Of a DNA stretch of 64,000 nucleotides, positions 52,845 through 61,060 are shown in pieces. Numbering within the stretch: the first letter of the stretch is position 1; every line of letters begins with the position of its first letter. Both the position numbers and the translations under genes were made by a program. This DNA comes from JAFAGX01 sp035622175 (lineage in GTDB: Bacteria > Acidobacteriota > Terriglobia > Terriglobales > Acidobacteriaceae), in NCBI GenBank assembly GCA_035622175.1, contig DASPVV010000249.1, positions 12,610-76,609 of the forward strand. Direction: 5' to 3'. The notes beneath the pieces were generated by a model. That model had not been told where the DNA came from and searched no databases. It saw only the letters and a list, made by a program, of their open reading frames with translations.

Positions 52845-54662
52845 ATGTCGCAGGAACGAAAAGCACCGAAATCGAGCCGGGGTGAGCGTCACAGTGCCGC
52901 GTGGGGTAAGCGGCTCAGAGTTGTGTTGCTTCTAGTCGCCACCGAGACCGCGCTCGCGCAGGGGTGGAATGGGGATTCTGGTCATCTTCGGTTTTCGAAG
53001 GTGTCTCCCGAAGTCCTAGCTCGCACCGAACATTCCACCCCCGACCAGACCGTAAAGGTTATTGTGCAATACAAGCAGGTTCCCCAGTCGGCGCAGCTTG
53101 GGAGAATGCAGGCCCGGGGCGCGCACATGGGCGCGAAACTCGATCTGGTGAAAGGGGCTGCCTTTTCTGTTCCCGCGAAAGCCCTGCCCGCCTTGGAGGC
53201 CGATCCGGAGATTGTGTCGGTAACTCTCGATCACGACCTGCACGGATTGGACGACATCACGAATGTGGCTACGAATGTGCCTTATGCCTGGAACGCTGGC
53301 TACAACGGAGCTGGGATCGGTGTGGCGGTGATTGACAGCGGCATTAACGACACGCATCCCGATCTGTGGAACTCGGCTGAAACCCATTCGCGCGTGGTCT
53401 ACCACCAGGATTTTACGGGCACCCCGACCACGAACTCGAGTGGAGCACTCTACGACCTGTACGGCCACGGTACCCATGTCGCCGGAATCATTGGCGGCAA
53501 CGGTTACCTCTCCGGCGGAGCCTATGGCGGAGTCGCGCCGGCCGTAAACCTTGTGGATTTGCGCGCGTTGAATTCGCTGGGAGTGGGCACCGACAGCACG
53601 GTGATTGCGGCCATTCAGGAAGCCATTACGCTGCAGAAGAAATACAACATCCAGGTGATCAACCTATCTCTCGGGCGCGGGATTTACCAAAGCTATACCA
53701 CCGATCCCCTCTGCCAGGCAGTGGAATCGGCCTGGAAATCCGGGATTGTGGTCGTCGTGGCGGCGGGTAATTTCGGGCGCCTGAGCATCGACGGTACCGA
53801 CGGATATGGAACGATTACAGCTCCCGGAAATGATCCCTTCGTGATCACGGTAGGCGCGCTGAACAGCAACGGATCGTCTTCGCAATCGGCCGAAACCATG
53901 ACGAGTTACACGTCCAAGGGCCCCACCACCTATGACCACGTGTCAAAGCCCGACATCATGGCTCCGGGCAACGACATCATCTCCTTGGCGGCCCCAGGCG
54001 CCACCCTGGAAGCCTTATTCCCAACTGCTCTGGTCGATGGCAACAACGGGAAGCCAGAGTATTTCACCCTGAGCGGTACAAGCATGGCAACGCCCGTCGT
54101 CAGCGGCGCCGTTGCGTTGCTCCTTGAGCACAACGGCAATTTGACCCCAGACCAGGTGAAGGCGCGCTTGATGCAATCCACCTACGCATCCTTCCCAACC
54201 TCCACCACGGTCACGGTTCCCGCTCTCGACGAAACTTTTACCGAGTACTATGATTCGTTCTCGGTCGGTTCGGGCCTGCTCAATGTGGAAGCCGCATGGA
54301 ACGACAACAGCCCCGTTTCGTCCAATGTGGGTGCGGCGTTGTCTCCGTATGTTACCGCGAGCTTCACCAACAAGAACGGCAGCGGAACCGTCAGCATGGT
54401 GGCCGGAAACAGCACTATATCCGCGAAGGCGGTGGTTTGGCAGTCAGCGCCGCAGTGGGATTTTTCGGCCATCTGGTGCGACGTCAAAGGTAGTTCCGTG
54501 ATTTGGGATGTCTCGTTGCCCTGGAACGATAACCTGCTGAACGCCTTCAGCGTGGTTTGGGGTTCGAGCACGGGTACGACTCCTCAATCCACAAGTGTGG
54601 TTTGGGGGGCAAACCTAGGCGTCGACTACGATGTGCTCGTGATTGGAGACAGTCAAAACTAG
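52845..54662 (+). CDS. Subtilisin-type serine peptidase (S8) with Trp-rich tail
   Basis: A 605-residue exported protease. ATG 52845 (AAAGG upstream) gives a signal peptide (LRVVLLLVATETALAQ). A propeptide (about 55-120) precedes the catalytic domain with the triad Asp (VAVIDSGIND, about 163), His (GHGTHVAGIIGG, about 209) and Ser (SGTSMATPVVSG, about 412). The last 90 residues hold imperfect repeats around VVW/SVVWG (KAVVWQSAP, SSVIWDVS, FSVVWGSS, STSVVWGANLG). These recall the SSVVWG repeats of many acidobacterial subtilases. Role: extracellular protein degradation. The adjacent peptide transporter is a plausible partner (inference). Confidence 0.92.
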   Translation: MSQERKAPKSSRGERHSAAWGKRLRVVLLLVATETALAQGWNGDSGHLRFSKVSPEVLARTEHSTPDQTVKVIVQYKQVPQSAQLGRMQARGAHMGAKLDLVKGAAFSVPAKALPALEADPEIVSVTLDHDLHGLDDITNVATNVPYAWNAGYNGAGIGVAVIDSGINDTHPDLWNSAETHSRVVYHQDFTGTPTTNSSGALYDLYGHGTHVAGIIGGNGYLSGGAYGGVAPAVNLVDLRALNSLGVGTDSTVIAAIQEAITLQKKYNIQVINLSLGRGIYQSYTTDPLCQAVESAWKSGIVVVVAAGNFGRLSIDGTDGYGTITAPGNDPFVITVGALNSNGSSSQSAETMTSYTSKGPTTYDHVSKPDIMAPGNDIISLAAPGATLEALFPTALVDGNNGKPEYFTLSGTSMATPVVSGAVALLLEHNGNLTPDQVKARLMQSTYASFPTSTTVTVPALDETFTEYYDSFSVGSGLLNVEAAWNDNSPVSSNVGAALSPYVTASFTNKNGSGTVSMVAGNSTISAKAVVWQSAPQWDFSAIWCDVKGSSVIWDVSLPWNDNLLNAFSVVWGSSTGTTPQSTSVVWGANLGVDYDVLVIGDSQN

Positions 54663-54956
54663 CGGGGTGGGATGCGCAACGAGCAGATCATGCACCGCGC
54701 GGCGAACGAAAACCTTGATCGGCGTAATGGGCATGGCAGCACTTTGAGTCACCGCTGCCCTGCCCAGCCGCGCTTCGCCCTGTTTCATACCCGGGCGGGG
54801 CTGCTAGGCTGCGGCCACCTCGCCCATGAAGCTCACATCGGAGCAATTGCCGCAACCTGTGGTCGTCCGGAACGTTAGGGATGCGTGCTTTTGCGACTGA
54901 GCTTGGGGTCGCCTGGGAACCGTTCAGGCCGGACAGCAACCTCTACGCATCAGGGC

Positions 54957-55211
54957 CTAACGGATTATTGTCTCCAGCCCGATGTGGGCCAACAATTCAA
55001 TCATCCGCCTCTTCAGCGCAGCCTTTTCCACTTCGATGTTCCGCTGATCGTTGGCGGTCGAGGACGGTGCACTGTCCCGAAGCATGAGTTGGTGCCATTC
55101 TTCTTTCAATTTGGACGCTTTTTGACGCACGACGGGATCTTGGGTCGCCCGTTGGCAAAGCACAGCCAACGCAGGCAGCGATAAGCGTTGCACGTTTTTC
55201 TTGCTAGCCAT
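54957..55211 (-). CDS. Small helical hypothetical protein
   Basis: An 84-residue protein; AAGGAG stands five bases before ATG 55211. Basic N-terminus, then mostly helix (LSLPALAVLCQRATQDPVVR, QKASKLKEEWHQLMLRD and IEVEKAALKRRMIELLAHIG). No known motif. A second small helical gene lies 83 bases upstream on the same strand, and the two probably form an operon. Function unknown. Confidence 0.5.
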   Translation of the reverse strand: MASKKNVQRLSLPALAVLCQRATQDPVVRQKASKLKEEWHQLMLRDSAPSSTANDQRNIEVEKAALKRRMIELLAHIGLETIIR

Positions 55212-55294
55212 CAATTCTCCTTCGCATCCCCCAGATTGCGGATTGCGGCCTTGCACTCCATCCCGACCACGGCTGGTCTTTCCGGTTCGGGTCC

Positions 55295-55501
55295 CTACTG
55301 CGCTTCGAGGTATCCTTTTTCGCGTTGGCGGAAGGACCGGGCTAGGGCTTCCAAGCACTCGATGTCGCGCCTGAAAAGTTCCTGGTCGACATGTTGGGAC
55401 AAGGCCTTCAATCCCTCCGCGCGCTTTTCGAAGGTTTCAGCTTGCACGCGGCACAAATCAGCAAGCCGGGTCTCTGCGAGAACGCTTTTTCGCTTCGTCA
55501 C
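55295..55501 (-). CDS. Small coiled-coil hypothetical protein
   Basis: A 68-residue helical protein starting at GTG 55501 with GGGAG five bases upstream. The sequence (AETRLADLCRVQAETFEKRA, then LFRRDIECLEALARSFRQRE) has heptad-like spacing that suggests a coiled coil. I recognise no family. Read with the 84-residue neighbour downstream, it may be a two-protein unit. Confidence 0.45.
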   Translation of the reverse strand: MTKRKSVLAETRLADLCRVQAETFEKRAEGLKALSQHVDQELFRRDIECLEALARSFRQREKGYLEAQ

Positions 55502-55831
55502 AGCTTCTCCCTCGCCGGCGTGAGATTCCGCTCTTTACCTCTAGTATCTGGAGACCGGTGCTTGCCGGGCAAAGTACGAAGGTAATGAGCGATCCGCGAT
55601 CCGTTTTGCCTCTGGCATAAGCAGATCTTGCTGACCGTCGGCTCTCCGTTGAGCGACTCGATGCTCGATCTCGCACCATCGCCGATCGAACCCGGGTCCA
55701 TGTTGACGGGGAGAGGGACAGCCTAGGAGGGTAGGTTCCTAACACGAAGGCAGGGCTCTCAACCGGACGGCTACCGCATGCGCCCTCGGTGCCCGGACTT
55801 CTCGATGCTTGCAGCTCGATGCGCCGAACAC
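55502..55831. other. Intergenic, nothing recognised
   Basis: 330 bases between the beta-propeller gene end and the small coiled-coil gene. Short ORFs are unsupported, and I see no clear promoter or RNA structure. Confidence 0.4.
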
Positions 55832-56860
55832 CTACTTGCCATACACCAAGACAACAAAGCTGTCGGGCAAGATGCTTGGCCGAGGATGCGGATTCTCCGC
55901 CGTGGGCGCAGGCGGCGGCCCAAATCCCGCGGTCACCAGCACGACGTTGTGGGTTTTCTCATCGAGCGCCATGGTTCTCGCTCCGGGTCGGGTCTGAACA
56001 TTCTGCACGACGCTGAATTTGTCCGGCGATTCTTCTTGCACGACGGTTAGCACTCCCTGCCCGCAGGAAGCGAAAGCAAGCCCGGTCACCGGATCAAATC
56101 CATTCGCGTCCACGCCTTCGCCGATCGCAGGGGTAGCAATCACCTTTCCGTCATCGGCATCCACCACAGCCGTCATCTTGTTGTCACAGCCGGCAAACAA
56201 GCGGCGGTTCTTGCGATCAATCGCCAGACCGCTTGGCTCCTCACACGGGGCTAACGGCCAACGTGACTTGACCTCAAGCTTCTGAGCATCGATCACATCG
56301 ATCTGGCTCTTGTCTTCGATGTTCACGAAGATCTCGCCTTTGCCGTCGCTCTGCGCAAATTCCGGCTTACCTTCCAGCTTGGTGGTGCCCACGACATCGC
56401 CACTGGCGGCGTCGATCGCGGTTATGTCATGGCTTCGGCCGTTGAAGGCAAAAACACGCTGGCTGGCCGGATCGTACAAAATGGCGTCGGGATTCTCCCC
56501 GGCTTTGACCTTGTTGAGCGGCTTCAGGGACTCGATGTCAAAAATCGTGACCGTGCCCCCGCGCCCGTCACTGACAAAGCCTCTTCCAAGCTCCGGTGCC
56601 AGGGCAATGCCATGAACGCCTTGCATGTCAGCAATGTCGCCGATAGGCTTGCCCGTGTCCACATCAAGCACGATCACGTGGGTGGCGCGAGAGATGTAGA
56701 GCCGCCGTGAACGACTGTCAATCGTCAGGTAATCCCAGCCGCCTTCGCCGCCCAATTTGTAGGTAGCGACGAGGTGATAACCGGCATCGCCCGCGAATGC
56801 GCAGATTGACAGCCACAAGACCAGGGTGTAGGAAAGCGCTGCTCTGTGAGGAGGTGTCAT
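55832..56860 (-). CDS. Exported YVTN/YncE-type beta-propeller
   Basis: A 342-residue protein. ATG 56860 begins a signal peptide (YTLVLWLSICAFAGDAG); the frame extends to 56911 without signal character. The rest is about seven blades with phrases like YLTIDSRSRRLYIS, VIVLDVDTGKPIG, HGIALAPELGRGFVSDG and PDAILYDPASQRVFAFNG, typical of YncE/YVTN propellers. Such proteins bind ligands or partners in the periplasm; no enzyme site is visible. No operon partner. Confidence 0.85.
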   Translation of the reverse strand: MTPPHRAALSYTLVLWLSICAFAGDAGYHLVATYKLGGEGGWDYLTIDSRSRRLYISRATHVIVLDVDTGKPIGDIADMQGVHGIALAPELGRGFVSDGRGGTVTIFDIESLKPLNKVKAGENPDAILYDPASQRVFAFNGRSHDITAIDAASGDVVGTTKLEGKPEFAQSDGKGEIFVNIEDKSQIDVIDAQKLEVKSRWPLAPCEEPSGLAIDRKNRRLFAGCDNKMTAVVDADDGKVIATPAIGEGVDANGFDPVTGLAFASCGQGVLTVVQEESPDKFSVVQNVQTRPGARTMALDEKTHNVVLVTAGFGPPPAPTAENPHPRPSILPDSFVVLVYGK

Positions 56861-57081
56861 ATTTGTTCCCCGGAAAGATCGCGGTGACGGAAAGACCCGC
56901 ACCCTACCCAAACGCCGACCGGCCCAGTTGCGATGACTCCCGAAAAATGTATCCCGAAACGTCCTGACCGAGCAACGGCGCCGGCAATACTGGAGCAGCC
57001 CGACAGACGGGAACGTTCCATGGCAAAGGGTCGAACCAGGTTATTCTAGCCCTCGCGCATGCGAATCTTCGCAATCGGGTT

Positions 57082-57111
57082 TTGACAGAAGCCATCCGTT
57101 CATGCTACTAT
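57082..57111 (+). promoter_or_regulatory. Sigma-70 promoter before the SfnR-like gene
   Basis: TTGACA (57082-57087), 18-base spacer, TACTAT (57106-57111), pointing into the sigma-54 activator that begins at 57198. An inverted repeat CTACTA-N12-TAGTAG overlaps the -10 and could be an operator. Confidence 0.55.
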
Positions 57112-57197
57112 GTCTATCTGTTTAGTAGTGTTTACGAAGGGCCGCCCCCGTCATCCGCGGAACCAATCCAGCTCGGGCCCTCGGTGCCTGGCTTGCA

Positions 57198-58262
57198 ATG
57201 TCAGCGTCGACACTCTCCAAACCGCTTCTCAGTTTTTCGGCACTGCCGAGTGTGCCATCGCCGCTACGCGCGACCGCACTGGTGTTCGAAGACGTTAAGT
57301 CAAAGGCGCTGCTCGAAAGAATCCAGCTGATCGCCCCCAGCGCCGCGAACGTACTCATCACGGGAGAAACGGGCACCGGAAAGGAGCTGATTGCGCGCCA
57401 TCTCCATGCCTTGAGCGCGCGCGCCGCTGGGCCTTTTCTCGCGGTGAATTGCGGAGCATTTTCCGAAGGCCTGGTCGAGAGCGAGCTTTTTGGCCATGAG
57501 CGCGGATCCTTCACGGGTGCCAACGTCGCGCGAGCGGGGTGGTTCGAAGCGGCCCGCGGCGGCACTCTGTTTCTGGATGAAATGGGAGATTTGCCGCTTT
57601 CCATGCAAGTGAAGTTGTTGCGTGTTCTGCAGGAGCGGCAGGTGGTTCGGCTGGGCTCGCGAAACCCTGTTCCCATTGATGCTCGCGTGGTGGCGGCGAC
57701 GAACGTGAATCTCGAGGAGGCGGTTGCGGCGGGGCGTTTTCGCGAGGATCTTTACTATCGGCTGCAAGTCGCGACTTTGCATATTCCCCCTCTGCGTGAG
57801 CGGCAGGGGGACATCGTGCCCTTGGCGCAATACTTCCTGGGCGTTTATGGCGAGAGGCTCGGGCTGAAAAATCCGGTATTAGGTGGCGAGGCGACCGAGA
57901 TTTTGATCAACCAGCACTCCTGGCCGGGCAACATTCGCGAACTGGAGAATGTGATTCACCATGCGTTGCTCGTCTGCCGGGAAACCATCGTTCGACCGGA
58001 AGATCTCCACCTTTCTTCCCTGAGAAGCCGAACTAGGGAGACCAGGGGCAGCGATGGGGATGGGGGTTTGCGTCAGGCTCTGCTCGCGCTGTTTGAGAGT
58101 GACCGTCCCCACCTCTATGCTCTGATCGATGCCGCGGTCATCAAGGCGGCCTATGAGTTCTGCCATCGCAATCAACTGCAAACGGCGAAATTGCTGGGCA
58201 TCAGCCGGAATATTCTGCGCGCCAGACTGATCGAGTACGGTGAGTTACCCAAAGGCAGATAG
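57198..58262 (+). CDS. sfnR: Sigma-54 activator, SfnR-like
   Basis: A 354-residue enhancer-binding protein without a sensor domain: about 30 N-terminal residues, then AAA+ with GETGTGKE (about 57) and a C-terminal Fis helix-turn-helix (NQLQTAKLLGISRNILRARL). The sigma-54 contact loop reads GSFTGA in place of GAFTGA. The short form and the HTH phrase match SfnR, which activates dimethylsulfone/sulfonate genes under sulfate limitation. The ssu/sfn genes and a sigma-54 promoter stand directly downstream. Because it lacks a sensor, its level, set by the sigma-70 promoter, probably decides activity. Confidence 0.85.
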   Translation: MSASTLSKPLLSFSALPSVPSPLRATALVFEDVKSKALLERIQLIAPSAANVLITGETGTGKELIARHLHALSARAAGPFLAVNCGAFSEGLVESELFGHERGSFTGANVARAGWFEAARGGTLFLDEMGDLPLSMQVKLLRVLQERQVVRLGSRNPVPIDARVVAATNVNLEEAVAAGRFREDLYYRLQVATLHIPPLRERQGDIVPLAQYFLGVYGERLGLKNPVLGGEATEILINQHSWPGNIRELENVIHHALLVCRETIVRPEDLHLSSLRSRTRETRGSDGDGGLRQALLALFESDRPHLYALIDAAVIKAAYEFCHRNQLQTAKLLGISRNILRARLIEYGELPKGR

Positions 58263-58412
58263 CCGTTCCTCATTGATTCTAATCTTTACGCCACGCTCTG
58301 CACGAAGAATGCGTCCAAACACCGCCTTTCGGATTCTGCTGCCTTGGTGGTCGGTGCGTTCGCGGACGGATCGACTTCGCCTTCAGGGAGATTGCGCTCG
58401 AAAGCTCTGCCA

Positions 58413-59573
58413 TTAACTCTGCTGCATCGTCTGCGCGTGCACAACCGCTCTTCGCGGTGCGTATTCACTCCCCACCAGCTCTCCGAATGGGCCCGTGAGG
58501 TTTCCCGCCGGTGCGGGCTTGGTTGCGACCGGCAGATGCGGGAACAAGAGGTCGGCGACACGATAGGCTTCTTCCAGATGCGGATAGCCTGATAAGATGA
58601 ACGTTTCAATTCCCAGGTCGGCGTATTCCTGCATCCGTTTCGCGAGTGTCGCGGGATCGCCGACCAAAGCGGTTCCCGCTCCGCCACGCACCAGTCCAAC
58701 TCCAGCCCAGAGGTTGGGACTTACTTCCAGCTTTTCGCGGCTTCCGGCGTGGAGTTGTGACATGCGGCGTTGTCCCTCGGAATCGAAACGGGCGAACGCC
58801 TTTTGCGCTTTGGCAATCGTTTCGTCATCGAGATACCGAATCAGATCGTCAGCCGCATCCCATGCTTCCCCTTCGGTTTCGCGAACGATCACGTGCAGCC
58901 GGATGCCAAAGCGAACTTCGCGTCCGGCTTTTTCGGCGAGGCGCCGCACAACTTCAATTTTTTCGCCCACCTGTTTCGGTGGTTCGCCCCAGGTGAGATA
59001 AACGTCGACCTGGCGCGCAGCCAGATCATAAGCAACCTGGGAAGAGCCTCCGAAATAGAGCGGTGGGTGCGGCTTTTGAACCGCCGGATACAGAACCCGC
59101 GCATTTTCCACGTGGAGATGTTTGCCGTGCAATGAAATTGCTCGCCCCGCCACGGCTTCGCGCCAGACCTGGAGAAATTCATCCGTGACTTGGTAGCGCT
59201 CGTCATGGGAGAGAAACACCCCATCGCCGATGGCTTCGTCCGGGTCGCCGCCGGTGACGACGTTAATCAAGAGTCGGCCGTTCGAAAGCCGGTCGAACGT
59301 AGCCGCCATGCGCGCCGCTGCCGTGGGGGAGGTGGTACCGGGGCGGATGGCGACGAGAAACTTCAGCTTGGTGGTTACCGGAACCAGAGTAGACGCGACG
59401 ACCCATGCGTCTTCGCACGACCGTCCGGTAGGCAGGAGCACGCCCTGGAAACCAAGTTCGTCGGCGGCTTGGGCAATTTGCTTGAGATATCCGTAATTTA
59501 CCCTACGCGCCTGTTCGGCGCTGCCGAGGTATCGGCCGTCTCCATGTGTGGGTAAAAACCAGAAGACTTCCAT
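58413..59573 (-). CDS. ssuD: FMNH2-dependent alkanesulfonate monooxygenase, SsuD-like
   Basis: A 386-residue flavin monooxygenase of the luciferase fold that releases sulfite from alkanesulfonates. ATG 59573 (GGGGA upstream) starts MEVFWFLPTHGDGRYLG, the standard SsuD N-terminus. Further phrases: GVLLPTGRSCEDAWVVAS (with the active-site Cys), RPGTTSPTAAARMAATFDRL, NVVTGGDPDE, YFGGSSQVAYDLAARQVDVY and FILSGYPHLEEAYR. Length equals E. coli SsuD (381). A textbook sigma-54 promoter lies 40 bases upstream. It could also act on methanesulfonate or dimethylsulfone (SfnG-like). Confidence 0.93.
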   Translation of the reverse strand: MEVFWFLPTHGDGRYLGSAEQARRVNYGYLKQIAQAADELGFQGVLLPTGRSCEDAWVVASTLVPVTTKLKFLVAIRPGTTSPTAAARMAATFDRLSNGRLLINVVTGGDPDEAIGDGVFLSHDERYQVTDEFLQVWREAVAGRAISLHGKHLHVENARVLYPAVQKPHPPLYFGGSSQVAYDLAARQVDVYLTWGEPPKQVGEKIEVVRRLAEKAGREVRFGIRLHVIVRETEGEAWDAADDLIRYLDDETIAKAQKAFARFDSEGQRRMSQLHAGSREKLEVSPNLWAGVGLVRGGAGTALVGDPATLAKRMQEYADLGIETFILSGYPHLEEAYRVADLLFPHLPVATKPAPAGNLTGPFGELVGSEYAPRRAVVHAQTMQQS

Positions 59574-59613
59574 GATCGCTGTCCCCGTGGGAGTATGCAC
59601 CCGCAATGAGTTT

Positions 59614-59630
59614 GGCAATTCTCGTGCCAA
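59614..59630 (-). promoter_or_regulatory. Sigma-54 promoter of ssuD
   Basis: On the minus strand: TTGGCACGAGAATTGCC. The -24 (TTGGCACG) and -12 (TTGC) boxes match the consensus, with GG and GC ten bases apart. Transcription would start near 59602, about 29 bases before the ssuD ATG. Confidence 0.85.
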
Positions 59631-59702
59631 GACAGAAGCGTGCCAGCAGCGATGAATTTCCTTGTTTTCAATGGTTACAGGCGATTCGTGTCGACCCAGC
59701 GC

Positions 59703-59758
59703 GCAACCGACTGTTGCTCTAGCAACACTCGATCAACACAATTGCTGCTGTAGCAACA
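59703..59758. promoter_or_regulatory. Enhancer sites for the SfnR-like activator
   Basis: TGTTGCT-CT-AGCAACA (59712-59727) is a near-perfect palindrome; a second copy has TTGCT-N5-AGCAA (59742-59756). The right arms AGCAACA start 31 bases apart, three helical turns, and lie about 80-130 bases from the -24 box of ssuD. A third half site GCAAC begins at 59703. The arrangement is that expected for an upstream activating sequence in a divergent region. Confidence 0.6.
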
Positions 59759-59781
59759 CTGTGCCGTGAGGAGGGTGCCAT

Positions 59782-61029
59782 TTGAGAATAACGGATGAAC
59801 ACGGAAGGGCGGTCGCGCTTTCCATGCGGAAGGACGGGGCTGCCGGCTTCACTGCTCCGACGCGGCAATACGCGTTTGAAATCGCCGATCAGCTGGTGCG
59901 CGCGTTTGCGCAAACCGCCGTCGAACGCGACAAAAAGGGCGGCACTGCGAAAACCGAGCGAGATTTGTTGCGCGCGAGCGGCCTGCTGAATGTAACCATC
60001 CCGCCGGAGTTGGGCGGATGGGGCTTGGATTGGCCCGACACCATGAAGCTGGTGCGAATCTTCGCTCGGGTCGATAGCTCGATTGCGCACCTGTTCGGTT
60101 TTCAGCATCTGATGCTGGCCTCGGTGTCGCTCTATGGCTCGCGACAGCAGACGGAGCAGCTGTTTTCCGACACTGTCCGGAATAAATGCTTCTGGGGAAA
60201 CGCGCTGAATCCGCTGGACACACGAACCCGGGCCACTCCGCACGCAGCGGTAGGATTCCTCATCAACGGCCGCAAGAGTTTCTGTTCGGGCGCGACCGAC
60301 TCCGATATGTTAATCGTGTCAGCGATTCACTCGGGCGACCAGAAATTCATGGTCGCCGCGATTCCTTCGGATCGCCCGGGCATTAGAATCCGTGACGATT
60401 GGGACAGCATGGGCCAGCGGCAAACCGATAGCGGGACGGTGGAGTTTAATGCGGTTCCCGTTGGATGCGACGAATTCCTACGAACCCCGGGTCCGCTTGG
60501 AAGCATTCGCGCCTCGCTGCGCTCTTTGATCGCGCAGCTGATTCTCAGCAACATTTTCCTAGGCCTGGCCGAGGGGGCGCTGGATGAGGCGCGCAACTAC
60601 ACCTTGGCCACGACGCGCCCCTGGGCCAATTCGACGGGCATCGAGAACGCCAGCGAGGATCCCTACATTCTGGCCAACTACGGGAGGTTCTTTGTCGATC
60701 TGCGGGCGGCTCAGGCTCTCACCGCCATCGCCGGAGAGTCTTTGCAACGCGCGTGGGAGAGCGGAGAGGCGATCACCGAGAGTCAGCGTGGTAAGTGCGC
60801 GGTGGATGTTGCGGCCTCGAAAGTCGTGACCACCAAAACCGGCCTTGCGATTACGAGCCAGATGTTTGAGGTGATGGGAGCGCGGGCTGCTGCGGGCCCG
60901 GCGCGACTGGACCGCTATTGGCGAAACTTGCGTACGCACACGCTGCACGATCCGGTCGACTACAAAACTCGAGAATTAGGAGACTTCGCGCTGAACCACA
61001 GGCTTCCCAAAGCTACCTTTTACTCATGA
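59782..61029 (+). CDS. Acyl-CoA dehydrogenase-fold oxidoreductase, SfnB-like
   Basis: A 415-residue flavoprotein; GGAGGG stands six bases before TTG 59782, chosen because no in-frame ATG nearby has such a site (ATG 59824 is the alternative). Seen: LLRASGLLNVTIPPELGGWG, IFARVDSSIAHLFGFQHL, GFLINGRKSFCSGATDSDML and a C-terminal helical domain with LDRYWRNLRTHTLHDPVDYK. This fits the SfnB group that helps use organosulfur compounds, probably as an FMNH2 monooxygenase rather than an acyl-CoA dehydrogenase. It is divergent from ssuD and precedes the SsuABC genes. Confidence 0.85.
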   Translation: MRITDEHGRAVALSMRKDGAAGFTAPTRQYAFEIADQLVRAFAQTAVERDKKGGTAKTERDLLRASGLLNVTIPPELGGWGLDWPDTMKLVRIFARVDSSIAHLFGFQHLMLASVSLYGSRQQTEQLFSDTVRNKCFWGNALNPLDTRTRATPHAAVGFLINGRKSFCSGATDSDMLIVSAIHSGDQKFMVAAIPSDRPGIRIRDDWDSMGQRQTDSGTVEFNAVPVGCDEFLRTPGPLGSIRASLRSLIAQLILSNIFLGLAEGALDEARNYTLATTRPWANSTGIENASEDPYILANYGRFFVDLRAAQALTAIAGESLQRAWESGEAITESQRGKCAVDVAASKVVTTKTGLAITSQMFEVMGARAAAGPARLDRYWRNLRTHTLHDPVDYKTRELGDFALNHRLPKATFYS

Positions 61030-61060
61030 AACAAGGATCGGATTTCGTCCCAGGAAGGGT

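Noticed and set aside
59755..59770. Second sigma-54-like element near the SfnB-like start
   Set aside because: On the minus strand GGCACAGTGTTGC has only nine bases between GG and GC, so it does not fit; it overlaps the enhancer palindrome.
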